Source: DASTPP01 sp035762175
GTDB taxonomy: Bacteria > Myxococcota_A > Polyangia > Polyangiales > Polyangiaceae
Length of the DNA stretch: 64,000 bases
Assembly (NCBI GenBank): GCA_035762175.1
Contig: DASTPP010000174.1
Location: 62,001-126,000 of the forward strand
Reading direction: 5' to 3'
Positions 36,148 to 44,862 of the stretch are shown piece after piece (positions within the stretch are counted from its first letter, which is position 1; every line of letters begins with the position of its first letter). The position numbers and the translations under genes were made by a program. Below the pieces are notes generated by a model. The model did no database searches. It worked only from the letters and a program-made list of their open reading frames with translations, and was not told the DNA's origin.

Positions 36148-36761
36148 GCGGCGCGGCGAGCGCGTGCGACCTGCGGAACGTGGCGAGGCGGCTGCGGCCC
36201 TTCGTCGAGCGGCGCGTGCCCCGCGACGACGTCGACGACGTGTTGCAAGAGGTGCTCGAGCAAGTTTACGAGGGCGTTGGCTCGGTCGAAGACGAGACCC
36301 ACTACGTCGCCTGGCTGCACCGCGTCGCGCGCAACGCCGTCGCCGACCACCACCGGCGCCGCGGCCGCGCGGATGCCAAGCACGCGGCCTTCGCGGGCGA
36401 GTGGCAGGGCCCCGAAGACGAGCGGCGCTACGACGAAGAGACGCTCGCCTACTTCGTCCGGGCCTTCGTCGAGATGGTGCCCTCGCCCTACCACGAGGCG
36501 CTCACGCGCACCGAGCTCGAGGGGCTCACGATGCGCGAGGCGGCCGAGCGCGAGGGCGTCACACTCACCGCGATGAAGTCGCGGGTGCAGCGGGGCCGGC
36601 GTCTGCTCCGCGAGCTGTTCGAGGCGTGCTGCGAGATCGCGCTCGATGCGCGCGGGCGAGTGGTCGACTACGAGCCGCGGGCACCGTCCCGAGGGTTAGG
36701 GGCTGGCGTCTGGCTCGTTGGTCGGCGTGGCCTTCATTCCGCGCCCGTCCCGCTCGCGTAG
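36144..36761 (+). CDS. SigZ-like ECF RNA polymerase sigma factor
   Basis: Region 2 (DVDDVLQEVLEQVYEGV, VAWLHRVARNAVADHHR) and region 4 (LTMREAAEREGVTLTAMKSR) are clear. The C-terminal CCEIALDARGRVVDYEPR is the Cys-containing tail typical of SigZ proteins. The last about 20 residues look random and overlap a convergent pseudogene, so the end may have shifted. It is coupled to the membrane protein gene. Confidence 0.85.
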   Translation: MSGAASACDLRNVARRLRPFVERRVPRDDVDDVLQEVLEQVYEGVGSVEDETHYVAWLHRVARNAVADHHRRRGRADAKHAAFAGEWQGPEDERRYDEETLAYFVRAFVEMVPSPYHEALTRTELEGLTMREAAEREGVTLTAMKSRVQRGRRLLRELFEACCEIALDARGRVVDYEPRAPSRGLGAGVWLVGRRGLHSAPVPLA

Positions 36762-37020
36762 GGCGCGATGGCGTCTTCGCAGGCCTTGCCGTTGAGGGCG
36801 TGCAGATACTGGCGGCCGCCGCGGCAGGTTACTTCTTCCGGCAGCTCGCCCGTGATCGGGTCGGTAACGCCCGGACAGTTGCTCGTGCCGGTCGACCTCG
36901 ACGAGGCTCATGACGACCAAGTGTTCGTTGGCAGGGGGCTCGCCGGACACGTACAGGACGACCGTCGAAGAGGCCGCAGACGATACCCTGGAAGTCCTTG
37001 CCGGACTGATGAGGTAGGGG
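36734..37020 (-). pseudogene. Frameshifted gene of unknown function
   Basis: Three frames of the leftward strand join into one plausible protein: QSGKDFQGIVCGLFDG, then VVLYVSGEPPANEHLVVMSL and VEVDRHEQLS, then GVTDPITGELPEEVTC with RGGRQYLHALNGKACED and a TGA. Two frameshifts separate them. The pieces have strong coding character, so this is a recently broken gene or carries sequencing errors. I do not recognise the family. Confidence 0.65.
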
Positions 37021-37065
37021 GCCAATACACACTCCCGATCGATAAAGAAGGCGATAGCCTCCCCT

Positions 37066-38133
37066 TCAGATGTCTAGGTCGCCGTCGATAATGTGCCAGC
37101 GACGCGGGTCGGTCACCGCCTCGAGCTCCCCCCCCGCGAGGCCCAAGGGGTGGATGACGAACGAGCGCGCCTGCGGGCGTCGCAAGAAGCCGAGCCGCCT
37201 CAGTCGGGCCGAGAGGCCCTCGTCGGCGATGAGGTCGAGCGCGACCGACGCGTAGCCCGCGGAACGCAGCACGCGCACGAAGCACAAGAGCAGAGCCTCG
37301 AGTTGTCGGGCGGGCTGCTCGCAGAACAAGTCGGCGACGTGGGCGCGCCCGCCGCCGAGGCCGCGGTAGGTCACGAAGCCCGCGAGAGCGCCAGAGCGGC
37401 GTGAGGCCAGGCCGAAGGTGTAATGTCGTGCGCTCGGGAACTCGTCGTAGCGCCAGCGCAGGAAGGCCGCGTCGCGCACGCCGGTGATGTCGTGGGCGCC
37501 CCGGCCCCGCTCCCACAGGGCGTCGAAGCGAGCGTCGGCCGGCCCCAGGTGGGCGCCCTCGTGTCCGAAGGCCAGCGCGAGCGAGGCGGCGCCTTCGGCG
37601 AGCCCGAGCGCCGCGTCGAGCACCGGGGCGCCGAGGCCCGCGAGGGCAGGAGCGGTGACGCGCTGGAGGAACGCGCCGGTGCGCAGGGGCCGCACCCACG
37701 AGGTAGACTCGCCGACCAGCGTGTAGCCCATGCGCTTGATGATGGGCAGCGCGTTCTTGTTGGGGTAACCCCAGATGAAGTCGTAGCGCTCCCTCTTCGC
37801 GGCCTCGAGCAGCGCCCGTTGCAGCATCAGGGCGGGCCCGGCGAAGCGGTGGCGCCGATCGACCGCGAGGTCGCTCGCGACGCCGACGCGCGCCTCGCGC
37901 CCCCCGAGCCGCACGCGCCGGGGCACGAGCGAGGCGCAGCCGACGACGCCGTCGCGCCCCTGGTCTTCGACGACGACGGTGGTGGGGGGGCCCTCGGGGT
38001 TTCGCTCGTAAAGCCACCGGATGCGCTCCTGTGTCACGCCGGCGATGGCCGGGTCGTGCATGTTGCCGGCCCAGAGGCGGGCGAGGGCTTCGCGGTCGGC
38101 GGCGAGGTCGAGGTCGCGGGTTGCGTAGGGCAT
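37066..38133 (-). CDS. GNAT-family N-acetyltransferase, two-domain
   Basis: The 355-residue product has an N-terminal GNAT domain (VGVASDLAVDRRHRFAGPAL, WGYPNKNALPIIKRMGY) and a second domain ending AGYASVALDLIADEGLSARL and RWHIIDGDLDI. The substrate is unknown. A copy of its last 290 bases lies at 14968-15263. Confidence 0.82.
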   Translation of the reverse strand: MPYATRDLDLAADREALARLWAGNMHDPAIAGVTQERIRWLYERNPEGPPTTVVVEDQGRDGVVGCASLVPRRVRLGGREARVGVASDLAVDRRHRFAGPALMLQRALLEAAKRERYDFIWGYPNKNALPIIKRMGYTLVGESTSWVRPLRTGAFLQRVTAPALAGLGAPVLDAALGLAEGAASLALAFGHEGAHLGPADARFDALWERGRGAHDITGVRDAAFLRWRYDEFPSARHYTFGLASRRSGALAGFVTYRGLGGGRAHVADLFCEQPARQLEALLLCFVRVLRSAGYASVALDLIADEGLSARLRRLGFLRRPQARSFVIHPLGLAGGELEAVTDPRRWHIIDGDLDI

Positions 38134-38388
38134 CGGGGGCAGAAGCGGGGCCAGCCTGGGCGGCGATTCCTCTGGGCCTTCGTCGCGCGGCCGGATGGCC
38201 TGCTGCCATGCCCCCGCTCTGACGAGGGCGCCCGAAGAGCCGCCCTTGCGTCGTGTACTACACCGTTCGACCGAGTCGGGGCTACCCTACTCTCGGGCGT
38301 CGGCGGGCCCTGACACACGGCGAAGCGAGGGCGAGCGGAGTAACCTGCTCGGCCACAAGAGGAACCGGGCAGGCCACAAGGGGGGGTG

Positions 38389-39054
38389 CTACGCGCTCGG
38401 GGTGTGACCACCGCACGAGTGCCCGCCTTCGCTCGAAGAAGCCTCCTTCGGCCCAGCGCAGGTGCAGTTCAGGCAGCCGTGCTCGGCACAGGTGCCGCAC
38501 GAGGCGACGACCTGGCGTCGTAGCGCGTCGCGCGCCCGGAACACCCGCACCGCCGCGTTGCCGCTCGAGATGCCCTGCTCTTCGGCGAAGGCCTTGACGG
38601 GCACGCCCTCGACTTCGATGCGCCGGAGGGCCTCGGCGTACTCGGGCTTGAGCGTTTCGGCCAGGCGGGCGACGCACTGGCAGACGGCGCCCCGGACGTC
38701 TTCGACCGGCTCCTCGTAGCGCTCGAGCTCTTCGGCGAAGGCCGCGAGCGCGCGCTCGGCGGCCCCGTGGCGGCGCTGGTGATCGACGACGGCGTTGCGT
38801 AGCGCGCGGTAGAACCAGGCGACGGCCGATTCGTCGTTCCGCAGTGTCTCGACGCGACCGATGCCGCGCACGAAGGCCTCTTGCAAGATGTCTTCGGCCA
38901 GGTCGCGGCGGCCGCCCAGGCGCCGCTCGAGGAAGCGCAAAAACTCGCGGTGGTTCTCGACGAGCGACCGGACGATTAGCGCGCTCTGCGGCTGCTGGCC
39001 CGCGCCGTCATCTGCGGGTTCAAAAGCCCGCTCGTCGGCCCTGTCGGTTGACAT
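38389..39054 (-). CDS. CorE-like ECF sigma factor with C-terminal Cys-rich metal-sensing tail
   Basis: Regions 2 and 4 are present (RRDLAEDILQEAFVRGIGRV, FYRALRNAVVDHQRR, EEQGISSGNAAVRVFRARDA). The tail VASCGTCAEHGCLNCTC, with a final HSCGGH, matches the Cys-rich domain by which Myxococcus CorE senses copper directly (known for that family). No anti-sigma gene is adjacent, as expected for a self-sensing sigma factor. I propose that it reads the TGTAAT/TGCGTCT promoters near the copper genes; this is inference. Confidence 0.85.
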   Translation of the reverse strand: MSTDRADERAFEPADDGAGQQPQSALIVRSLVENHREFLRFLERRLGGRRDLAEDILQEAFVRGIGRVETLRNDESAVAWFYRALRNAVVDHQRRHGAAERALAAFAEELERYEEPVEDVRGAVCQCVARLAETLKPEYAEALRRIEVEGVPVKAFAEEQGISSGNAAVRVFRARDALRRQVVASCGTCAEHGCLNCTCAGPKEASSSEGGHSCGGHTPSA

Positions 39055-39311
39055 GGCCGGCAGCGTAGAGCCACGGCCCGAGGTCGGCAACGTAGCGCGA
39101 CGGGCGGCCCGAAGCGCCGCCCCTGCGGCCGGCCTGGATGACGCGCCTGGAAGCTCTTGTTCGTCACCAGGGCCGAGCCATGAGTACCCTCGGCCGCGGC
39201 ACCGCCACCTGCCCCCACATCGGTTCAGCCATCGTGCAGACTTCTTCGCGCCCCACGGCCTTGATGCCTTCGGCCGGGACTGTTCACCACGACCGCAGGT
39301 ACAGTGACCTC

Positions 39312-40763
39312 ATGAGCGCCGTGGGGCATTCGGAAGGGCTCACGCCTTCGGAACGGCACCTGAAAAAGCTCGGCTCCAGATCCTTTCTGAGCCTGTGGAG
39401 CTACGCGAACGTTTACCGCGACCAAGGCGGGGGCAAAGAGCTGTGTGACCTGTTGGTCATCTTCGGGGATAGCGTCGTCATCTTCTCCGACAAGCACTGC
39501 GCCTTCCCGAACTCGGGCGACGACGCCAAAGACTGGTCGCGCTGGTACCAGCGCGCCGTCGCCAAGTCGGCAGACCAGATTTTCGGCGCCGAGCGCTGGC
39601 TGCGCGACCACCCCGGCCGCGTCTTCGTCGACAGCAAGTGCACGGTGAAGTTGCCCATCGGCCTGCCCGAGCCGAGCAAGATGCGTGTTCACCGGGTGGT
39701 CGTTGCGCTCGGAGCGTCCACTCGCTGCCAGGGCGCGCTCGGCGACAACGGCAGCCTCATGCTCGCCTCACCCAAGGGCGGTCAACAGGTGCCGCCGCCG
39801 TTCACGGTCTTCCCGAACGTGCCGCCCGACAAGCGCATCGTCCACGTCTTCGACGAGCACTCTCTGGACGTCGTCCTCGACGAGCTGGACACCATCCAGG
39901 ATTTCTTGGCCTACCTTCGCAAGAAGGAGGCGCTGCTGGCGAGCACGGGCATACGGGCGCCGAGCGAGCAGGACTTGCTCGCGTTCTACCTGCAGAACGT
40001 CAACGCCCAAGACGAGCACGACTTCGTGCTCCCGGAGGCCTGCGACTTCTTTGGGCTTCAGGAAGGGCTTTGGGAGCACATCAGCGAACAGCCCGCGTAC
40101 GCCGCGAAGAAGGCGCGAGATAGGCCCAGTTACGCCTGGGATCGGCTGATCGAGTACCTGGTCGGCCGCATCGCGAGCGGCGATCTGACGATGGGCGGGG
40201 ACACCGAGCTATCGACCCACGAGTTGGGTCTGAGGGTCATGGCGGCGGAGCGTCGCGTCGCGCGGCGCATGCTCGCCAACGCCTTCTTGGGCCTCGCACT
40301 CAACACGCCCAGAGGGCAGCCATTCGCCGTGAGGGTCGTGCTCTCGCCTTCCAAGGCGGGGGCCGCGTACGTGTTCGTGCTGCTCAAGCACGACCTCGGC
40401 ACCAACTACGACGACTACCAGCGAGAGCGGCTCGAAAGGCTGCTCGCGTACGTCGACGTGGTCAAGTACCTCTACCGAGATCTACAACATGTCGTCGGCA
40501 TCGGGACCGAGACCCAAGATTCTCCGGGCCGTTCCGAGACGATGGCATACTTCGACACCTCCGAATGGCCCGCCGAGGCACTCGAGCGCGGGCGCTGGCT
40601 TCATGAAGTGAAGGGCCTGATGAAAAGCGCCCGTACGTGGCACGCGCACGAGCGAGAGTACCCGAGCCTGCGTCAGCTTTCGGCGCCCGTCGACCCCCAC
40701 GACGCGCGCCGTCGGCGTAACCGCGAGAAGCGGAGGCGGCGTGAGCTGCGCGACAAACGCTAA
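39312..40763 (+). CDS. Large hypothetical protein with a possible nuclease-like fold
   Basis: The 483-residue protein has a conserved-looking N-terminal block GGGKELCDLLVIFGDSVVI, then FSDKHCAFP and SADQIFGAERWL. The E..D...SDK spacing resembles PD-(D/E)xK nuclease cores (NERD-like), but that is only a pattern match. Homologues I recall are widespread in many phyla and poorly annotated. The C-terminus is strongly basic. It stands alone and is lower in GC than the metal genes. Confidence 0.72.
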   Translation: MSAVGHSEGLTPSERHLKKLGSRSFLSLWSYANVYRDQGGGKELCDLLVIFGDSVVIFSDKHCAFPNSGDDAKDWSRWYQRAVAKSADQIFGAERWLRDHPGRVFVDSKCTVKLPIGLPEPSKMRVHRVVVALGASTRCQGALGDNGSLMLASPKGGQQVPPPFTVFPNVPPDKRIVHVFDEHSLDVVLDELDTIQDFLAYLRKKEALLASTGIRAPSEQDLLAFYLQNVNAQDEHDFVLPEACDFFGLQEGLWEHISEQPAYAAKKARDRPSYAWDRLIEYLVGRIASGDLTMGGDTELSTHELGLRVMAAERRVARRMLANAFLGLALNTPRGQPFAVRVVLSPSKAGAAYVFVLLKHDLGTNYDDYQRERLERLLAYVDVVKYLYRDLQHVVGIGTETQDSPGRSETMAYFDTSEWPAEALERGRWLHEVKGLMKSARTWHAHEREYPSLRQLSAPVDPHDARRRRNREKRRRRELRDKR

Positions 40764-40858
40764 GCTGCCGAGCCCCTCCGAGGTGGCTGTGGCCTTGGAG
40801 GCGGCCAAGCCCCGCCAGGGTAGCCTGCACGCGAGCGCGAAGCAAAAGCGCCCCTGGC

Positions 40859-43516
40859 TCATGCCGGAGCCCCCGCGAAGCGCCGAAGCCGGAGCGAGTT
40901 CGCGAGGACCGAGACGCTCGAGAGCGACATCGCCGCGCTCGCGAGCACCGGCGAAAGCAGCCAGCCCGTCCAGGGGTACAAGAGGCCGGCGGCGATGGGG
41001 ATGCCCACGACGTTGTAGACGAAGGCCCAGAAGAGGTTCTGGCGGATTGTGCGCAGCGTCGCCCGGGCGAGCCGGAGCGCCGTGACGAGGCCCCCGACGC
41101 CGCCGCGGAGGAGCGCGACGTCGGCGGCCGCGACGGCGATGTCGGTGCCGGTGCCGATGGCCACGCCGACGTGCGCGCCGGCGAGGGCCGGGGCGTCGTT
41201 CACGCCGTCGCCGACCATGGCGACGACCCGCCCCCGCGCCCGCTCTTCGGCGACGACGCGCGCCTTGTCCTCGGGCTTCACCTCGGCGTGCACGCGCACG
41301 ATGCCGAGTTCGTCGGCCAGGGCCCGGGCGGTGCGCCGGCGGTCGCCCGTGACCATGGCGACGCCAATGCCCATCGCGCCGAGGGCCCGGACGGCGCCGA
41401 AGGCCTCGGGGCTCGGCCGGTCGGCGACGGCCACGACGCCCGCCAGGCGGCCGTCGAGCGCGACGAAGAAGGGCGTGCGGCCGTGCTGGGCCAGCCGCTC
41501 GGCCTCGCCGTCGAGGGCGGCCGCGTCGACGCCCGCCGCGCGCAGCCAGCCGGCCGTGCCGACCCGTACGAGGCGCCCCCCGACGCGCGCCTCGATGCCG
41601 TGGCCTGCCACGCTCCGGAAGCCCTCGACCGGCCGCAAGGCGACGCCGCGGGCCCGCGCCCCCTCGACGACGGCGTTCGCGACGGGGTGCTCGCTGCCCT
41701 GCTCGGCGCTCGCCACCAGCGCGAGCAGCTCGGGGTCGACGCCTTCGCCCATCACGCCCACGACGTCGGTGAGCACCGGCTTGCCGGCAGTGAGCGTGCC
41801 GGTCTTGTCGAGCAGCACGGTGTCGACGCGGCTCGCGGCCTCGAGCGCCGCCCCGCCCTTGACGAGCACGCCGAGCTCCGCCCCGCGACCCGTGCCGACG
41901 GCGACGGCCGCGGGGGTCGCCAGGCCGAGGGCGCAGGGGCAGGCGATGACGAGCACCGCGACGAAGCGCTCGATGGCCGTCGCGAAGCCGACGGCCGTGG
42001 GGTCGAGCGCGAACCAGACCGCGAAGGTGAGCGCGGCGATGGCGAGCACGACGGGCACGAAGACGCCGCTGACGACGTCGGCTAGCCGTGCGATGGGCGC
42101 CCGCGACCCTTGTGCCTGCTCGACCGCCTCGACGATGCGCGCGAGCGCCGTCTCGGCGCCGACCTTGGTCGCGCGGAGCGTGAGGGCCCCGCTCTGATTG
42201 AGCGTGCCGCCCGATACCGCGGCGCCCGGGCCCTTCTCGACCGGCATGCTCTCGCCCGTCAGCATCGACTCGTCGACCGCCGACGCCCCGCGCACGACCT
42301 CGCCGTCGGTCGGGATTCGCTCGCCCGGCCTCACCAGGAGCAGGTCGCCCTGCCGCACGGCCTCGATCGGCACGTCTTCGGCCGCGTCGAGCGAGGGCTC
42401 GCCCGCGGCACCCAGACGGACGCGACGGGCGGTCTTCGGTTGCAGGGCGACGAGGCCCCGCACCGCGTCGGCGAGGCGCCGGCGGGCCCGCGTCTCGAGC
42501 ATCTTGCCGAAGAGCACGAAGGTCAAAATGGCGGCCGCGGCCTCGAAGTAGAGGTGCGGCATCACGCCGTGGGAAGCGTGCGGGAAGAGCCCGGGCGCGA
42601 CCAACGCGACGGTCGAGTACAGCCAGGCGGCGCCGGCGCCGATGGAGACGAGGGTGTTCATGTCGGCGGCGCGGTGGCGCAGCGCCGCCCAGGCGAGCCG
42701 AAAGAACCGGCGGCCCGGCCCGAAGACGACCGGCGTGGCGAGCGCGAACTGCAACCAGCGACCGAAGGACCCTTCCGTGCCCGGAAGGGCCCCATGCGAC
42801 ATCGCGACGACCAAGAGCGGCATCGAGAGCGCGGCCGCGAGGGCGAAGTCGCGCCGAATCGAGCGCTGCTCGCCCTGCTCGGCTCTCTCGAGGGCGGCGG
42901 CGCGCAGTTCGGCGGCAGGCCGTCCGCCCGCTTCGGCCCCGCCCGGCAGCGACGGCACCTCGTACCCGGCGCCGCGGACAGCGTCCGCGAGGGCGTCCAC
43001 GCTCGTCTCGTTGGGGTCGAAGGCCACGGTCGCCCGGTTCAGGGCCAAGTTCACGTCCGCCTCTCGGACGCCCGGGGCCGCCCGCAAGGCCTTCTCGATG
43101 CGCCGGGCGCAGGCGGCGCAGGTCATCCCGACGACGGGCAACTCGACCGTGATGGGCCCGAGTGCTCTCGAGACCGCCTGCGCCCGGCCTCGGCCCCGCT
43201 CCCCCCCTTCCCGCGCGTCCAGTACGGCGTCGGTGCCCGACCGGGCTGCGTTGCGCGCACCCACGACCTCGTAGCCCGCGTCGACGACCGCGGCGGCGAG
43301 CAACGCCTCGTTCGCCAGGGCAGGGTCGTAGACGACCGAGGCCCGCCCCAGGGCGTAGTTGACGCTGGCGCCCTTCACCCCCTCGGTCTTCTCGAGCGCC
43401 CGCTCGACGCGGCGGACGCAACTGGCGCACGTCATGCCCTCCACGAACAGCTCGGCCCGCGCCTCGGGGGCCGGCTCCGCGCCCGTCAGGCCGGGCGCCA
43501 ACGTTGTCGTCGTCAT
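40859..43516 (-). CDS. copA: Cu(I)-exporting P1B-1 ATPase
   Basis: This 885-residue copper pump has two N-terminal HMA domains (GMTCASC, Cys30/33; and GMTCAAC, about 150). The transport helix is CPCALGLATP, the phosphorylation site DKTGT, and VGDGVNDAPAL follows. The Cu(I)-type end motifs are NLFWAFVYNVVGIP and MSLSSVSVLANSL. It exports cytoplasmic copper to the periplasm. It lies 112 bases downstream of the multicopper oxidase gene, with its own putative ECF promoter in the gap. Confidence 0.95.
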   Translation of the reverse strand: MTTTTLAPGLTGAEPAPEARAELFVEGMTCASCVRRVERALEKTEGVKGASVNYALGRASVVYDPALANEALLAAAVVDAGYEVVGARNAARSGTDAVLDAREGGERGRGRAQAVSRALGPITVELPVVGMTCAACARRIEKALRAAPGVREADVNLALNRATVAFDPNETSVDALADAVRGAGYEVPSLPGGAEAGGRPAAELRAAALERAEQGEQRSIRRDFALAAALSMPLLVVAMSHGALPGTEGSFGRWLQFALATPVVFGPGRRFFRLAWAALRHRAADMNTLVSIGAGAAWLYSTVALVAPGLFPHASHGVMPHLYFEAAAAILTFVLFGKMLETRARRRLADAVRGLVALQPKTARRVRLGAAGEPSLDAAEDVPIEAVRQGDLLLVRPGERIPTDGEVVRGASAVDESMLTGESMPVEKGPGAAVSGGTLNQSGALTLRATKVGAETALARIVEAVEQAQGSRAPIARLADVVSGVFVPVVLAIAALTFAVWFALDPTAVGFATAIERFVAVLVIACPCALGLATPAAVAVGTGRGAELGVLVKGGAALEAASRVDTVLLDKTGTLTAGKPVLTDVVGVMGEGVDPELLALVASAEQGSEHPVANAVVEGARARGVALRPVEGFRSVAGHGIEARVGGRLVRVGTAGWLRAAGVDAAALDGEAERLAQHGRTPFFVALDGRLAGVVAVADRPSPEAFGAVRALGAMGIGVAMVTGDRRRTARALADELGIVRVHAEVKPEDKARVVAEERARGRVVAMVGDGVNDAPALAGAHVGVAIGTGTDIAVAAADVALLRGGVGGLVTALRLARATLRTIRQNLFWAFVYNVVGIPIAAGLLYPWTGWLLSPVLASAAMSLSSVSVLANSLRLRRFAGAPA

Positions 43517-43561
43517 GAGGCTCCTCCGTGCCCGCCGGGCTTTGGCCAGCGGACACAAAGC

Positions 43562-43588
43562 AGACGCACGCCCCGGCATGGCATTACG
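43562..43588 (-). promoter_or_regulatory. Putative ECF promoter of copA
   Basis: On the leftward strand CGTAATG (43588-43582) and TGCGTCT (43568-43562) are separated by 13 bp. The same element with the same spacing occurs before three other copper units. A strong inverted repeat (CGCCCCGGC, 43569-43577; GCCGGGGCG, 43588-43596) overlaps it and may also end transcription from the oxidase operon. Confidence 0.7.
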
Positions 43589-43628
43589 CCGGGGCGCGCG
43601 TCCTTCCGGGCCCCCGAGGGCCAGGGGG

Positions 43629-44852
43629 CTACTTGGGGGCCTCGACCTTGCGGGCGACGGTGCCGTTCGGGTGCTTGTACCAGCCCGGGTCGGCGTAGCT
43701 CGTCAACCCCTCGCGCACCTTGAGCACCGTGAACATGCCGCCCATCTCGACCGGGCCGAAGGGCCCGGTGCCGGTCATCATCGGCAGCGTGTTCTTCGGG
43801 CGCCCCATCTCGTGCATGTTGCCCATGCCGGTCTCGCCCATCGCCATGTAGCCCGGCAAGATCTTCCGCACCTTCGCCTCGACGCCGCCCTGCTTGACCC
43901 CGAGCATGTTGGGCACGTCGTGGCCCATGGCGTTCATCGTGTGGTGCGACTTGTGGCAGTGGAAGGCCCAGTCGCCGGCCTCGTTCGCGACCAGCTCGAC
44001 CGTCCTCGTCGAGCCCACGGGCACGTTCACGGTCGTTTCGGGGCGGCGCGAGGCCTTCGGCGAGGGCCCGCCGTCGGTCGCGACCTCTTCGAAGGTGTAG
44101 CCGTGCACGTGAATGGGGTGACTGTCCATCGAGAGGTTGCCGAAGGTGAAGCGCACCCGCTCGCCCTTCTTCACGACCCAGGGGTCGGTGCCGGGCCAGA
44201 CGCGCGCGTTGAAGGTGAAGAGGTTGAAGTCGAGCATCACGTTGGGGTTGGGCGTCGCCGTGCCCGGCTCGACGTACCACTCGTGCAGCATCACCACGAA
44301 GTGCCGGTCGACGCGCTCGCGGGGCGCCTTCGGGTGAATCACGAAGAAGCCCGACATGCCCATGGCCATCTGCACCATCTCGTCCGAGTGCGGGTGGTAC
44401 ATGTACACGCCGTTCTGCTTGAGCGTGAACTCGTAGACGTACGTCTCGCCCGGCTCGATGTGCGGCTGGTTCAGGCCGGCGACGCCGTCCATGCCGTTCG
44501 GCAGCAAGATGCCGTGCCAGTGCACGCTCGTTCGCTCGGGCAGCTTGTTCGTCACGAAGATGCGCACGCGGTCGCCCTCGACCGCCTCGAGGACGGGCCC
44601 CGGCGTCTGGCCGTTGTAGCCCCAGGTGTTGACGACCATGCCGGGGGCGAACTCGCGCTTCACTGGCTCGGCCGTGAGGCGAAACTCCTTGACGCCTCGG
44701 TTCATGGTGAAGGCGAGCGTCGAGCCGTTGGGCATCACGACGGGCGTGTAGGGCGGGCGGGCGCCGGCGTTCTGGGCCCGCGCCGCCCCCGGAACGAGGG
44801 CGAGCACGAGGGCGAGCACGCCCAACAGGACGCGGAAAAACGATCGAGTCAT
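43629..44852 (-). CDS. Multicopper oxidase, periplasmic
   Basis: The 407-residue protein starts with a signal peptide (VLLGVLALVLALVPGAARAQ). It carries the copper ligand motifs HWHG (111-114), HPH (153-155), SHPIHVHG and the type-1 site HCHKSHH with downstream Met. A Met-rich segment follows (GYMAMGETGMGNMHEMG). It probably oxidises Cu(I) or detoxifies copper in the periplasm. The TolC-like gene ends 10 bases upstream of its start. Confidence 0.9.
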   Translation of the reverse strand: MTRSFFRVLLGVLALVLALVPGAARAQNAGARPPYTPVVMPNGSTLAFTMNRGVKEFRLTAEPVKREFAPGMVVNTWGYNGQTPGPVLEAVEGDRVRIFVTNKLPERTSVHWHGILLPNGMDGVAGLNQPHIEPGETYVYEFTLKQNGVYMYHPHSDEMVQMAMGMSGFFVIHPKAPRERVDRHFVVMLHEWYVEPGTATPNPNVMLDFNLFTFNARVWPGTDPWVVKKGERVRFTFGNLSMDSHPIHVHGYTFEEVATDGGPSPKASRRPETTVNVPVGSTRTVELVANEAGDWAFHCHKSHHTMNAMGHDVPNMLGVKQGGVEAKVRKILPGYMAMGETGMGNMHEMGRPKNTLPMMTGTGPFGPVEMGGMFTVLKVREGLTSYADPGWYKHPNGTVARKVEAPK

Positions 44853-44862
44853 GGTCGTGGTC

